DNA from: Alistipes sp.
GTDB lineage: Bacteria; Bacteroidota; Bacteroidia; Bacteroidales; Rikenellaceae
Reading direction: 5' to 3'
Length of the DNA: 64,000 nt
Assembly: GCA_017935185.1 (NCBI GenBank)
Contig: JAGBIC010000003.1
Coordinates: 28,857 to 92,856, forward strand
Shown piece by piece: positions 1 to 8,498 of the stretch. Position 1 is the stretch's first letter. Each line of letters begins with the position of its first letter. The translations under genes and the position numbers were made by a program. The notes beneath the pieces were generated by a model that made no database searches, was not told the origin of the DNA, and saw only the letters and a program-made list of their open reading frames with translations.

Positions 1-240
1 CTTGGTCAAGTTCCCCTCAATCTGCCAACCAAGGTCACCGATGCTAGACTGGTTGTCAACGCCTCCATACTTGTTCCAAGCGGTTGCGTTAATACCACCA
101 GCAATACCGATCTCCCAGTTTGACCAGAAGCCGTTGTTCATAATACCCTTCCAGCGGAGCTTCTCTGCTGAATTCTCCTGAGCGAAAACGCTGCCCATAG
201 AGATCGCTACAAGAGCGATAGAAAGTAAAAATTTTTTCAT
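1..240 (-). CDS. Outer-membrane protein, N-terminal part (cut by window edge)
   Basis: Only the first 80 residues are present; the gene runs off the left edge. It begins MKKFLLSIALVAISMGSVFAQ, a clear signal peptide with cleavage expected after FAQ. The next stretch (NNGFWSNWEIGIAGGINAT) looks like the first strand of a Bacteroidetes outer-membrane beta-barrel, often seen in OmpA-family proteins with an N-terminal barrel. No peptidoglycan-binding domain can be checked because the rest is missing, so an OmpA assignment is inference. The next gene upstream on this strand, nrdJ, ends about 195 bases away, so this is probably a separate transcription unit. Confidence 0.6.
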   Translation of the reverse strand, partial: MKKFLLSIALVAISMGSVFAQENSAEKLRWKGIMNNGFWSNWEIGIAGGINATAWNKYGGVDNQSSIGDLGWQIEGNLTK

Positions 241-357
241 AATTTAATTAGTTTATTGTGCTGTGAATAATAAACCTGTTTACACTTTGCTATGGAAAAT
301 GCTTTGCGTACTTCAAAAAATGTGCTTAAAACACTTAAAACACCCCATATACAACTG

Positions 358-365
358 CAAAGATG
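358..365 (-). promoter_or_regulatory. Possible promoter of the outer-membrane protein gene
   Basis: On the minus strand this reads CATCTTTG, one base from the Bacteroidetes -7 consensus TAnnTTTG. It lies about 120 bases upstream of the gene ending at position 1. The surrounding gap (241-434) is AT-rich and shows no convincing gene. Confidence 0.35.
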
Positions 366-434
366 TAAATAAAAAAGTAAAAAAACAAGAATATTGTACT
401 TTTTTTAAGTACTTAATAATGTTTTTTCGGGGTT

Positions 435-2975
435 TTATCCACATTTTGAGTAACCGCAAGACATACATGTCAAGCAACCGTTCTGGTAAGCCATCTCCTC
501 CTGGCCGCACTGCGGGCACTTGCCCTTCGACTTCGTGCCATCGGCAATGTACTGTTTAAGAGCGCGTTGAACACCGTTCTTCCAAGTGTTGATGCTCTCG
601 CTGTTGAGATGCAGGCCGTCGATAAGATGTACAACCTTGTCGATAGGCATGCCGTGGCGCAAAACGCCTGAAATCAACTTGGCATAGTTCCAGAACTCCT
701 CGTCGAAAAGGCGTGAGATACCTCCGATGGTGTTGGTGTAACCGTAGCGGTCGACATATTGGAAGTCGTAGCGTTTTGTGCCGTCATCCTCGCGAACCTT
801 AATGATCCAGCCCTTGGTAATCTTGCGGGGGATATACATTGCATCCTCCTCGATTTTACCTGTAAAAATCTCGTAGGGACGGCCATCCTGAATACCCACA
901 AAGGCAATCCAATCTTCGCTACCGTTTTTGAAACGAACGATGTCGGCGGGGATTGACTTGGGTCGCTTGAGCTGCGACTGGGGCTTGCACTTCTTTTCAT
1001 CTTTCTTTTTGGCGTCGAGCAATACACCCTCGCGGCAGCCGTCACGATATACCGTAACTCCCTTGCAGCCGCACTCCCATGCGGTGCGATACACATCGGC
1101 AACAAGCTCCTCTGTAACATCGTTGGGGAGGTTTACAGTAACCGAAATAGAGTGGTCTACCCACTTCTGGATGGCACCCTGCATGCGAACCTTGGCAACC
1201 CAGTCGATATCGTTGGCTGTTGCACCATAGTAGGGTGAGGCCTGAAGCCACTGCTGGAGCTCCTCGTCTGAGATGCTCTGTAACTTTGAGGTGTCGTATC
1301 CGTTCTGCTCGAGCCACTTCACGAATTGGTGGTGATATACATAGTACTCCTCGAACTTCTCGCCCATTGCATCAATAAAGTCGGCCTTCTTGTCGCGGTC
1401 CGATGGGTTGATCTTGCGACGACGCTTGTATACGGGACGGAATACCGGCTCGATACCTGATGTTGTCTGCGACATGAGCGAAGTTGTGCCTGTGGGGGCA
1501 ATTGTAAGCATGGCGATGTTGCGGCGGCCATACTTCTCCATCTCGGCATACAACTCGGGATCAGCCTCCTTCAAACGCTCAATCATGGGGTTGCCCACCT
1601 CTCGTGCGGTGTCGTAGAGCGGGAATGCGCCACGCTCGCTTGCCATCTTGACAGATGCACGGTAGGCCTCCACAGCCAATGTGCGGTGAACGCTAACGGA
1701 GAAATCTATGGCCTCGTCAGAACCGTAGCGCAGACCTAGTGCTGCCAACATATCGCCTTCGGCAGTGATACCCAAACCGGTTCGACGGCCTTTGAGTGCC
1801 ATATCTTTAATCTTGAGCCACAAATCGTGCTCCACCTTGCGGATGTCGTTGTCCTCGGGATCGCCGGCGACCTTATTGATGATAAGCTCAACCTTCTCCA
1901 ACTCGAGGTCGATAATATCGTCCATCATGCGCATGGCCTTGCTGACATGTGTGCGGAAGAGATCGAAATTGAATTTGGCCTCGGGGGTGAAGGGCTTTTC
2001 AACGTAACTCAACAGGTTCAAAGCCAACAAACGGCAACTGTCGTAGGGGCAGAGAGGGATCTCGCCACAGGGGTTTGTTGAAACGGTGGTAAAACCTTGA
2101 TCGGCGTAGCAGTCGGGAATACTCTCGCGGATGATGGTATCCCAGAACAATACGCCGGGCTCGGCTGACTGCCATGCATTGTGGATAATCTTCTCCCACA
2201 ATGCCTTTGCATCGATGTCCACAGCAATCTTGGGCTCGGCAGCGTTGATGGGGAACTGCTGGCGATATGACAATCCTGCCTTTGCGGCATTCATGAACTC
2301 GTCATCAATCTTGATAGATACGTTTGCGCCTGTAACCTTGCCTGTCTGTGTCTTGGCGTCGATGAAACGCTCGGCATCGGGGTGCTTGATCGAGAGTGAA
2401 AGCATCAAAGCTCCGCGGCGACCATCTTGTGCAACCTCGCGTGTAGAGTTGGAGTAACGCTCCATAAAGGGAACGATACCGGTAGAGGTCAAGGCCGAGT
2501 TGAGTACGGGGGCTCCTGTGGGACGCAGGTCAGAGAGGTCGTGACCTACACCGCCACGGCGCTTCATAAGCTGTACCTGCTCCTCGTCCATACGGAAGAT
2601 ACCGCCATACGAGTCGGCGTGGTTGCGATTACCGATTACAAAGCAGTTTGAGAGCGAAGCCACCTGGAGGTTGTTGCCAATTCCTGTCATGGGGCCACCC
2701 TGAGGGATGATGTAACGGAAATGGTCAAGCAACGAGAAAATCTCCTCCTTGCTCATGGGATTGGGATACTTCTTCTCTATGCGCTCGATTTCGGCAGCAA
2801 TACGGTGGTGCATATCCTCGGGGGTACGCTCAAAAATATGACCGAAAGAGTCCTTCAGTGCATATTTGCTAACCCACACAGTAGCAGCCAATTCATCGCC
2901 CGCAAAATACTCTTTCGATGCGGCGACAGCATCATTGTAGCTGACTTCTGTCAGCTGTTTGTTAGATTTTGACAT
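435..2975 (-). CDS. nrdJ: Adenosylcobalamin-dependent ribonucleotide reductase (class II)
   Basis: This 846-residue enzyme reduces ribonucleotides to deoxyribonucleotides with a B12 radical, so it needs no oxygen. Visible family motifs are the active-site stretch TNPCGEIPL and the phosphate-binding IAPTGTTSLMSQTTSG. The C-terminal tail is a Cys-rich zinc-ribbon-like segment (CPQCG, CLTCMSCGYSKCG) that probably carries the redox cysteines. The start at MSKSNKQLTEVSYNDAVAASKEYF is preferred because conserved family sequence begins there; the open frame extends 33 codons further upstream without conserved content. It stands alone, convergent to nothing. No cobalamin riboswitch was recognised upstream. 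Confidence 0.95.
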   Translation of the reverse strand: MSKSNKQLTEVSYNDAVAASKEYFAGDELAATVWVSKYALKDSFGHIFERTPEDMHHRIAAEIERIEKKYPNPMSKEEIFSLLDHFRYIIPQGGPMTGIGNNLQVASLSNCFVIGNRNHADSYGGIFRMDEEQVQLMKRRGGVGHDLSDLRPTGAPVLNSALTSTGIVPFMERYSNSTREVAQDGRRGALMLSLSIKHPDAERFIDAKTQTGKVTGANVSIKIDDEFMNAAKAGLSYRQQFPINAAEPKIAVDIDAKALWEKIIHNAWQSAEPGVLFWDTIIRESIPDCYADQGFTTVSTNPCGEIPLCPYDSCRLLALNLLSYVEKPFTPEAKFNFDLFRTHVSKAMRMMDDIIDLELEKVELIINKVAGDPEDNDIRKVEHDLWLKIKDMALKGRRTGLGITAEGDMLAALGLRYGSDEAIDFSVSVHRTLAVEAYRASVKMASERGAFPLYDTAREVGNPMIERLKEADPELYAEMEKYGRRNIAMLTIAPTGTTSLMSQTTSGIEPVFRPVYKRRRKINPSDRDKKADFIDAMGEKFEEYYVYHHQFVKWLEQNGYDTSKLQSISDEELQQWLQASPYYGATANDIDWVAKVRMQGAIQKWVDHSISVTVNLPNDVTEELVADVYRTAWECGCKGVTVYRDGCREGVLLDAKKKDEKKCKPQSQLKRPKSIPADIVRFKNGSEDWIAFVGIQDGRPYEIFTGKIEEDAMYIPRKITKGWIIKVREDDGTKRYDFQYVDRYGYTNTIGGISRLFDEEFWNYAKLISGVLRHGMPIDKVVHLIDGLHLNSESINTWKNGVQRALKQYIADGTKSKGKCPQCGQEEMAYQNGCLTCMSCGYSKCG

Positions 2976-3122
2976 GTGTATCTGGTTTTTTGTTTTGTAA
3001 TCAATCCCATGTGTATCCCTCGAAAAGGGATGGCGACATTCGACCAATACAAAGGTCTGAAAAAATAGCTCCATAAACCAATATTTTTGCTACTATTTTT
3101 CACAGGTTATTAACAAAAATAA

Positions 3123-3156
3123 CAAATATGCGCCAGAGCTAACTCCGGCGCATATT
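3123..3156 (-). terminator. Hairpin terminator after ridA
   Basis: ATATGCGCC pairs with GGCGCATAT, and an inner GAG/CTC continues the stem around a short loop. Read on the minus strand it is followed by a T-rich run, as expected downstream of ridA. Confidence 0.6.
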
Positions 3157-3196
3157 TTGTGTGGAAATATTTTTTTGTTTTTTATTCGGGCTGAAT

Positions 3197-3571
3197 TTAT
3201 CGGCTTACGGTAGCATCAATTTCAACCTTTGCTCCCATGGGAAGTTTTGCAACCTCGTAGCAAACGCGGGCGGGCATCTGCTCGGTGAAGAATGTGGCAT
3301 ACACGCCATTCATTGCGGCAAAATCGGTAATGCTGTCAAGCAAAACAGTGACCTTAACAACATCGGCAAGGGTGTAGCCTGCCTCTTCAACGATGTGACG
3401 GATGTTGGTGAGCGACTGACGGGTCTGCTCCTCGATGCTCTCGGGCATAAGGCCTGTGGCAGCGTCAATTGGCAGCTGGCCTGAAACATAGAGTGTGCCG
3501 TTGCTCTCAACAGCTTGAGAATATGGCCCTACGGCCTTTGGTGCGAGGGGCGATGCGATAATTTTTTTCAT
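3197..3571 (-). CDS. ridA: RidA family (YjgF/YER057c) enamine/imine deaminase
   Basis: This 124-residue protein belongs to the RidA family, small trimers that hydrolyse reactive enamine/imine intermediates such as 2-aminoacrylate made by PLP enzymes. It shows the family pattern: APKAVGPYSQAV near the N terminus, GQLPID, the central SLTNIRHIVEEAG, and the C-terminal PARVCYEVAKLPMGAKVEIDA containing the usual substrate-binding arginine. Length matches the family. The start MKKIIASPLAPKAVGPYSQAV lies about 50 bases below a TATCTTTG promoter element. A longer in-frame extension upstream crosses that promoter and is rejected. Confidence 0.93.
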   Translation of the reverse strand: MKKIIASPLAPKAVGPYSQAVESNGTLYVSGQLPIDAATGLMPESIEEQTRQSLTNIRHIVEEAGYTLADVVKVTVLLDSITDFAAMNGVYATFFTEQMPARVCYEVAKLPMGAKVEIDATVSR

Positions 3572-3623
3572 GATTCTATAATTTATTATTGTGTTTTTAC
3601 GTTTCGTGTCATATGATTTAGGG

Positions 3624-3631
3624 CAAAGATA
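3624..3631 (-). promoter_or_regulatory. ridA promoter -7 element
   Basis: The minus strand reads TATCTTTG, a perfect Bacteroidetes -7 element, about 50 bases upstream of ridA. It lies back to back with the plus-strand element at 3643-3650, giving a compact divergent promoter pair. Confidence 0.65.
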
Positions 3632-3642
3632 CAAAAAATCCC

Positions 3643-3650
3643 TATCTTTG
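3643..3650 (+). promoter_or_regulatory. Promoter -7 element of the META-domain gene
   Basis: TATCTTTG matches TAnnTTTG exactly and lies 58 bases upstream of the META-domain gene. No clear TTTG element is seen at the expected distance. Confidence 0.6.
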
Positions 3651-3707
3651 CAGAAGAATAAGGAACGAAGATTGGAATAATAGTAAAGGTTAAAATATTT
3701 CGATGAT

Positions 3708-4130
3708 ATGAAAAGGCTTTTTGTTGTCGCTTTTATGGCGTTAGCTGTCGCAAGTATAGTTGCAGGGTGTTGCGCGTGCCGCAAAGGAAAAAATAAGATG
3801 CCCCTCGTGGGGACAAAGTGGCATTTGGTGCGAATGATGGAGCGCGATTTGAATATCTCTGACGAGCAGTTCCTCTTCACCTTTGCCGAGGATGGCAATT
3901 TCTCAGGCATGGGAGCCTGCAACAGCATGATGGGAAAATATACCACAACCGCAAGCGGTGGATTGAAAATCACAAACTTGGCCTCTACCCGCAGAATGTG
4001 CCCCGAGGCTGATTTGGAGACACAGTTTGTGCAGATTGTCGAGCGTACTACCCACTATGAGGTTGATGGCGATATGCTTATGTTGCTCTCGAATGGAGAG
4101 ATGCAGGCTGTATTGCAGGCGCAGAAGTAA
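3708..4130 (+). CDS. META-domain (HslJ-like) lipoprotein
   Basis: This is a 140-residue predicted lipoprotein: a hydrophobic signal followed by a lipobox ending at Cys21 (IVAGC). The rest is a single META/HslJ domain, with the opening LVGTKWHLV, the hallmark DGNFSGMGACNSMMGKYT, then LASTRRMCPEADLETQF and the closing DMLMLLSNGEMQAVLQ. META-domain proteins are envelope proteins linked in some bacteria to heat or novobiocin tolerance, but their molecular role is unclear. It is transcribed divergently from ridA and converges on mdh across a shared hairpin terminator. Confidence 0.85.
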   Translation: MKRLFVVAFMALAVASIVAGCCACRKGKNKMPLVGTKWHLVRMMERDLNISDEQFLFTFAEDGNFSGMGACNSMMGKYTTTASGGLKITNLASTRRMCPEADLETQFVQIVERTTHYEVDGDMLMLLSNGEMQAVLQAQK

Positions 4131-4150
4131 GGGTCGTTCAAAAAAAATAA

Positions 4151-4186
4151 AAAGGGCTTGTCCAATATGCGACAAGCCCTTTTTCG
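4151..4186. terminator. Bidirectional terminator between META-domain gene and mdh
   Basis: AAAGGGCTTGTC and GACAAGCCCTTT form a perfect 12-bp stem around an 8-base loop. A-rich sequence flanks the left side and T-rich the right, so it can terminate both convergent genes. Confidence 0.85.
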
Positions 4187-4201
4187 TATATACAAAACCT
4201 A

Positions 4202-5143
4202 TTAGATAGCACCTGTATCAACCAAAATCTGGTTAACCTTGCGAACAGCGTCAGCCGAGGCCTCGAACTGTGCCTGCTCCTCCTTTGTGAGGTCAATCTT
4301 AACGATCTTCTCGATACCCTTGCGACCGATAACTACGGGAACGCCAATCATGATATCTTTCTGACCATACTCGCCATCGAGGTAGCAACCGCAGGGGATG
4401 ATGCGCTTCTGGTCGCCGAGGATAGACTCCACAACTGATGCAGCTGCTGCACCCGGAGCATACCATGCTGATGTGCCGAGCAAACCTGTGAGTGTAGCAC
4501 CACCAACCATAGTGTCGGCTGCAACCTGCTGGAGCTTCTTCTTTGAAAGGAACTGTGATGCAGGAACACCCTTGATAGTAGCCTTTGAGATAAGGGGAAT
4601 CATGGTGGTGTCACCGTGACCACCGATAACCATACCCTCTACATCGTGGATATTAGCACCGGCAGCCTTTGCCAAGTAGCAACGGAAACGTGATGAATCC
4701 AAAGCTCCACCCATGCCGATAACTCGGTTCTTAGGCAGACCTGTTGACTTCAATGTAAGGTAAGCCATTGTATCCATGGGGTTTGATACGATAACGAAGA
4801 TTGCGCGGGGAGAGTTGGCTAAGGCCTGTGAAACAACGCTCTTAACGATATTGGCGTTGGTGCCGATAAGCTCCTCGCGAGTCATGCCGGGCTTACGGGG
4901 GATACCCGAAGTTACAACCACAACGTCAGAGTTTGCGGTCTTCTTATAATCGTTGGTGCAACCAACCAGCTTTACCTTAGAGTCGGTGGTTACAGATGCC
5001 TGATACATATCGAGCATCTTACCCTCAGAAAGGCCCTCTTTGATATCGATCAATACCACCTCGTCGGCTACGTTGCGTGCAGCAAGTACGTTAGCGCAGG
5101 TTGCGCCCACCATACCGGCTCCGATAACTGTTACTTTTGACAT
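4202..5143 (-). CDS. mdh: Malate dehydrogenase (NAD, LDH-like type)
   Basis: This 313-residue enzyme interconverts malate and oxaloacetate in the cytoplasm. It opens with the Rossmann motif VTVIGAGMVGATCANVLA. The mobile-loop arginines appear in GIPRKPGMTREEL, and the catalytic histidine in GGHGDTTMIPL. The Arg pattern indicates malate rather than lactate as substrate. It follows gcvH by about 50 bases on the same strand and is probably co-transcribed from the gcvH promoter. With the class I fumarase at 17.3 kb it fits the reductive (fumarate-producing) branch common in anaerobic Bacteroidales. Confidence 0.95.
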   Translation of the reverse strand: MSKVTVIGAGMVGATCANVLAARNVADEVVLIDIKEGLSEGKMLDMYQASVTTDSKVKLVGCTNDYKKTANSDVVVVTSGIPRKPGMTREELIGTNANIVKSVVSQALANSPRAIFVIVSNPMDTMAYLTLKSTGLPKNRVIGMGGALDSSRFRCYLAKAAGANIHDVEGMVIGGHGDTTMIPLISKATIKGVPASQFLSKKKLQQVAADTMVGGATLTGLLGTSAWYAPGAAAASVVESILGDQKRIIPCGCYLDGEYGQKDIMIGVPVVIGRKGIEKIVKIDLTKEEQAQFEASADAVRKVNQILVDTGAI

Positions 5144-5195
5144 AATTTCTTCTACTTTACAAATATTCTAATCTTCTAAAATCTTCTTTGATGTG

Positions 5196-5573
5196 TTATC
5201 CGATGAGCTCGGCATAAGCCTCGGCAGAGAGCAGAGCGTCGTAGTCGGCGGGATTGCTCATCTTAACCTTAATCATCCAACCCTCACCATAGGGATCAGA
5301 GTTTACCAAAGCGGGGTCGGCGTCTACTGCATCGTTGAACTCAACAACCTCGCCACCAACGGGGATGAAGGCATCGCTTACGGTCTTTACAGCCTCGATA
5401 GAGCCGAAAACCTCGCCTGCTGCCAAAGTCTCACCAACGGTGGGAACGTCAACGAATACGATGTCGCCCAACTGGCTCTGTGCAAAATCGGTAATGCCTA
5501 CATAGGCAAACTCGCCCTCGACACGACACCACTCGTGGTCGTTCGAGTACTTCAAATTTGAAGGAATGTTCAT
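5196..5573 (-). CDS. gcvH: Glycine cleavage system H protein
   Basis: This 125-residue protein carries the lipoyl arm that shuttles the aminomethyl group between the P, T and L proteins of glycine cleavage. The lipoylated lysine is Lys63 within [11 protein letters not shown]. The start is typical of the family ([15 protein letters not shown]). gcvP is in this window at 50-53 kb and gcvT is not present, so the system is dispersed. Downstream mdh lies about 50 bases away. A good promoter is present 120 bases upstream. Confidence 0.96.
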   Translation of the reverse strand: MNIPSNLKYSNDHEWCRVEGEFAYVGITDFAQSQLGDIVFVDVPTVGETLAAGEVFGSIEAVKTVSDAFIPVGGEVVEFNDAVDADPALVNSDPYGEGWMIKVKMSNPADYDALLSAEAYAELIG

Positions 5574-5694
5574 GGTTTTAATAAGTATTTGTTAATTATA
5601 TATTTGCCTTGTTTGTCTGTTTGCTGCAGATGCACTTTTCTTGCCTCGGCAGTGGGCTGTGACGCCGATGGCTGTAAAGCGCATTAAATCTTGA

Positions 5695-5726
5695 CAAAGA
5701 TAGGTGATTTTTCGATAAGAGAGCAA
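5695..5726 (-). promoter_or_regulatory. gcvH-mdh promoter
   Basis: The minus strand carries TTG (5724-5726) and TATCTTTG (5695-5702) separated by 21 bases, a good match to the Bacteroidetes promoter. It lies about 120 bases upstream of gcvH, leaving a long untranslated leader without a recognised riboswitch. Confidence 0.7.
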
Positions 5727-5768
5727 TATTTTGTTAATTATTTAACAGAAAAATAAGATACGACTATC

Positions 5769-6497
5769 CTATTGCTCTGTTTTTAGCAAAAACTCTATCT
5801 CTTTGAACAAAAAAACACGCACCTCTCCCTGCTCGTTTTTTACGAGCAATGCACCCGTAGGCTCTACTCCCATTATCGTGCCACGAAAGCGTGAGCCATC
5901 GGGTAGGGCATACCAATGCTCTGCATTGCGGTGGTACAGCAATGAGTGGTAGTCGGCCTGAATCTGCTCGGTTTTACCCGATTGCAACTGCTCGTAGCGA
6001 TACATGACGTTTTTGGAGAAGCGCTCCAGTACCTCGTGGCGGTCGAAGGTTGAATTTGCCTCCAATGCCATGGATGTCGGGTTGGGCAGATGCTCCGAGA
6101 AGTGTCGCTGGTTTATGTTCAGCCCTACGCCGGCTATGGTGCGGTCTATGTTTGCTCCGGTGAGCTTGTGTTCTATTAGTATGCCGGCAATTTTCCTATC
6201 ACCCACATATATATCGTTGGTCCACTTTATTTGGGCTTCAATACCGTAGGACGATAATGTGTCGGTAACGCCCAGTGCTACCATCTCCGACAAAAGGAAC
6301 TGTCTGTCGGGCGCGAGAAAATGGGGCTTGAAAAGCATTGAGAATGTGGCATTCTCGCCCTGCTGGCTCTCCCATGTGTGCCCTCTTTGGCCACGTCCTG
6401 CGCTTTGGCTTTCGGCAAAGACAATGTCACCCTCGGCATAGTCGGGGCGGGCAATCTCGTCGTTGGTGGAGGTGAGTATGTCGAAGCGGTAAATCAT
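5769..6497 (-). CDS. birA: Biotin--[acetyl-CoA-carboxylase] ligase
   Basis: This 242-residue enzyme activates biotin with ATP and attaches it to biotin carboxyl carrier proteins. The biotin/AMP-binding loop reads GRGQRGHTWES, followed by KWTNDIYVGDRKIAGILIE, which contains the catalytic lysine. It lacks the N-terminal winged-helix DNA-binding domain of E. coli BirA, so it is a ligase only. I chose MIYRFDILTSTNDEIA as the start; an ATG seven codons upstream would overlap the Nudix gene by 17 bases and is possible. It is tightly linked to the preceding Nudix gene (4-base gap). Confidence 0.92.
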   Translation of the reverse strand: MIYRFDILTSTNDEIARPDYAEGDIVFAESQSAGRGQRGHTWESQQGENATFSMLFKPHFLAPDRQFLLSEMVALGVTDTLSSYGIEAQIKWTNDIYVGDRKIAGILIEHKLTGANIDRTIAGVGLNINQRHFSEHLPNPTSMALEANSTFDRHEVLERFSKNVMYRYEQLQSGKTEQIQADYHSLLYHRNAEHWYALPDGSRFRGTIMGVEPTGALLVKNEQGEVRVFLFKEIEFLLKTEQ

Positions 6498-6501
6498 TCT
6501 G

Positions 6502-7053
6502 TTATGGATTTTGTGCAAAATATCGCCATAGCGGCGCAGAGTGCAGGCATTGAATAATCTGGTCGTACTGCAAAAGTTCCTCTATCTCGTGGCGTTGCAT
6601 CAGATGCACTTCTATGTCTTCGCCCTCTTCGGTATGCTGCTCGGTGATGCGCTCTACACCGGTGGCAAGGAATGTGTAGGCTAAATTGTTGTGGTTGGTG
6701 GGGTTGGGTGATGTTGCCATAAACTGTTGCCACTTGCCGCCACCATAACCTGTCTCCTCCAGCAGCTCGCGGCGGGCGCTCTGCTCGGGTGTCTCGCCCT
6801 CTTCGCAACAACCAGCCACCAGCTCGAAGTGTGTCTGGCCCAGAGCGTGGCGATATTGGCTAATCATCACAAACTCACCTTCGGTGGTTATGGCGATCAC
6901 ATTTACCCAGTCGGGGAACTCAAAAATATACCATTCTGGAACTATTGCTCCTGTGGGCAGCTCAACACGCTCGCGGCGTACCGTGTACCATGGGCGTCGG
7001 GCAAGATATTCGCTCGACAGCACTCTCCATGGGCGGTGGGTTGGTTTTTTCAT
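6502..7053 (-). CDS. Nudix hydrolase (ADP-ribose pyrophosphatase-like)
   Basis: This 183-residue protein has an intact Nudix box, running from GCCEEGETPEQSARR into ELLEETGY (pattern Gx5Ex7REUxEExGU). The N-terminal half (RVELPTGAIVPEWYIFEFPDWVNVIAI) and the YRHALG segment resemble ADP-ribose/NDP-sugar hydrolases. The exact substrate cannot be read from sequence. The start MKKPTHRPW is chosen because a TATCTTTG promoter element lies just upstream at 7089-7096, so an ATG ten codons earlier would fall at the transcription start. It is followed by birA with a 4-base gap. Confidence 0.85.
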   Translation of the reverse strand: MKKPTHRPWRVLSSEYLARRPWYTVRRERVELPTGAIVPEWYIFEFPDWVNVIAITTEGEFVMISQYRHALGQTHFELVAGCCEEGETPEQSARRELLEETGYGGGKWQQFMATSPNPTNHNNLAYTFLATGVERITEQHTEEGEDIEVHLMQRHEIEELLQYDQIIQCLHSAPLWRYFAQNP

Positions 7054-7088
7054 GGGGAAGGTATTATTTCTCGTTTTCAACAACTCTA

Positions 7089-7096
7089 CAAAGATA
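7089..7096 (-). promoter_or_regulatory. Promoter -7 element for Nudix-birA
   Basis: The minus strand reads TATCTTTG about 36 bases upstream of the chosen Nudix start codon. A second element at the expected distance is not obvious. Confidence 0.55.
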
Positions 7097-7246
7097 ATAA
7101 AATCTCAATATATAATAATGGTATAGCTGCGGAATCCCATTGCGCTTTGCACAAAAATACCGCACAACCCTTGCGGATTGCGCGGCTTTCTGTTTGCACA
7201 TCGCCATAGCGGCGAATTATTGCTTGTCGCTCGGTTGCCTTGAGCG

Positions 7247-7633
7247 TTAGTTTATCGACATACGGTCGGGAGCGGTATACTCGGGAGCTGCGGCCTCCAT
7301 CTCGTTCTGCATGGTAACCATCTCTACAGCATCGGCGGCAGCAGCGCTGTCACAGCCGATAGCCACGGGCATATTCCACGCGATCTGAATCTTTGTAACC
7401 CCATCGAGCATGGCGTTGTACTCGGGAGAGCTATCGCCCTGATGAGCCATTATAACCACAGCATCAACATCGGTATACTCGGCGAAGAATTGTGTAGCCA
7501 TGGTGGCGTTGAAAACGCTTGGAGCATGACGCACCAAAATATTCTGTTCGCTACAACCCAAGGCCTTCAGGCTTTCGACTGTTGCCGTCAAATACTCGGC
7601 GCACCCTCTGACCACCACTACACCAATCTTCAT
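7247..7633 (-). CDS. RibH-like protein (lumazine synthase fold) lacking catalytic residues
   Basis: This 128-residue protein aligns along its length with 6,7-dimethyl-8-ribityllumazine synthase. It has an N-terminal strand MKIGVVVVRG, a region ILVRHAPSVFNATMATQFF matching the family's VPGAFE stretch, then DAVVIMAHQGDSSPEYNAM matching the IRGxTxHxDY substrate site. The defining residues are gone: the SFE/AFE glutamate is Asn42, IRG is replaced by HQG, and no histidine sits where the catalytic one belongs. The usual C-terminal Arg/Lys region is also missing (128 against about 155 residues). It is probably not an active riboflavin enzyme. It lies 21 bases after a TPR membrane protein gene, probably in one operon. 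Confidence 0.65.
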   Translation of the reverse strand: MKIGVVVVRGCAEYLTATVESLKALGCSEQNILVRHAPSVFNATMATQFFAEYTDVDAVVIMAHQGDSSPEYNAMLDGVTKIQIAWNMPVAIGCDSAAAADAVEMVTMQNEMEAAAPEYTAPDRMSIN

Positions 7634-7654
7634 ATCAAAAGTATTGACCGGTGA

Positions 7655-8335
7655 TTACTCGGTGAGCAATTTCTCGGCGTCGCGTGCGTCGTATGATGCG
7701 GGGTACTGCTCTTTGATGGTCTTCAAGCACTCGTTAGCCTTCTGCTCATTGCCCAACTCGCGATATGCGAGAGCTGCCTTGCGCAGATACATGGGAGTGG
7801 TGAAGTTATTGTCGCTCTGTGCAGCAGCCTTCTCGAAGAGGCTGGCAGCCTTTGCGTAGTCGGCATTCTCAACGGCAATCTCGCCCTTGATACCGGCAGC
7901 CATGGCGTTGATAATCTCGCCGGTAGAGCCCTTAACATCAGAGTATTTGCCGATATACTGCTCGGCCTGAGCCATATCACCCAAACGCAAGGCGCAAGCG
8001 GCAGCGTAGAGGTTTGCCAAATTGCCGGCAGGAGTGTTGCCATATTTGTCTGCTACCTCAGCAAAGCCCGGAGTATTCTCGTCGCCGTTGAGTGCGAGAG
8101 AGAAGTCTGTGTTCTGCTGCTCGAAGTTGTACTGTGCCATGTAAAGCATCTCCTGTGCTTTTGCCTGACGAGGCTCTACAACAACCTTCTTGTAGCCGAA
8201 GATTGCCGCAGCCAGTACGAATACAATAACGATGGTAGCGATAACCATCTTGCTGTTCTTTTCAAAGAAGTTCTCGCCCTGCACCTGTGCATTCTCGAGA
8301 GCCTCCTCTTGGGGTGTCAAAACCTTTTTTGCCAT
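7655..8335 (-). CDS. TPR-repeat membrane-anchored protein
   Basis: This 226-residue protein has a short cytoplasmic N terminus, one transmembrane helix near residues 30-49 (VIATIVIVFVLAAAIFGYKK) and a periplasmic domain of TPR-like helical repeats (for example NLANLYAAACALRLGDMAQAEQYI and LRKAALAYRELGNEQKANECL). The layout resembles YfgM-type ancillary proteins of the secretion/BAM pathways. That role is inference from architecture only. It is divergent from recF and precedes the RibH-like gene by 21 bases. Confidence 0.8.
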   Translation of the reverse strand: MAKKVLTPQEEALENAQVQGENFFEKNSKMVIATIVIVFVLAAAIFGYKKVVVEPRQAKAQEMLYMAQYNFEQQNTDFSLALNGDENTPGFAEVADKYGNTPAGNLANLYAAACALRLGDMAQAEQYIGKYSDVKGSTGEIINAMAAGIKGEIAVENADYAKAASLFEKAAAQSDNNFTTPMYLRKAALAYRELGNEQKANECLKTIKEQYPASYDARDAEKLLTE

Positions 8336-8446
8336 AGAAATATTTCTTGTTTAGTTAATATTCGTTTGATTCAAAGTGCAAAAATAGAATAAAAAATAGA
8401 AAAAACACATAAAGTATGGGTTAAATTCTCTTTCAAATGTGTGAAA

Positions 8447-8479
8447 TTGGAGAAAGTTCCCCGAAAAATTGTAACTTTG
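8447..8479 (+). promoter_or_regulatory. recF promoter
   Basis: TTG at 8447-8449 and TAACTTTG at 8472-8479 are spaced 22 bases apart and end about 20 bases before the recF start codon. The pattern is the Bacteroidetes promoter. Confidence 0.65.
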
Positions 8480-8498
8480 GACTCTAAAACTCGGATTT

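Noticed and set aside
263-559. Open frame of 98 codons on the plus strand
   Set aside because: It overlaps the end of nrdJ antisense, has low-complexity sequence and shows no family features or promoter.
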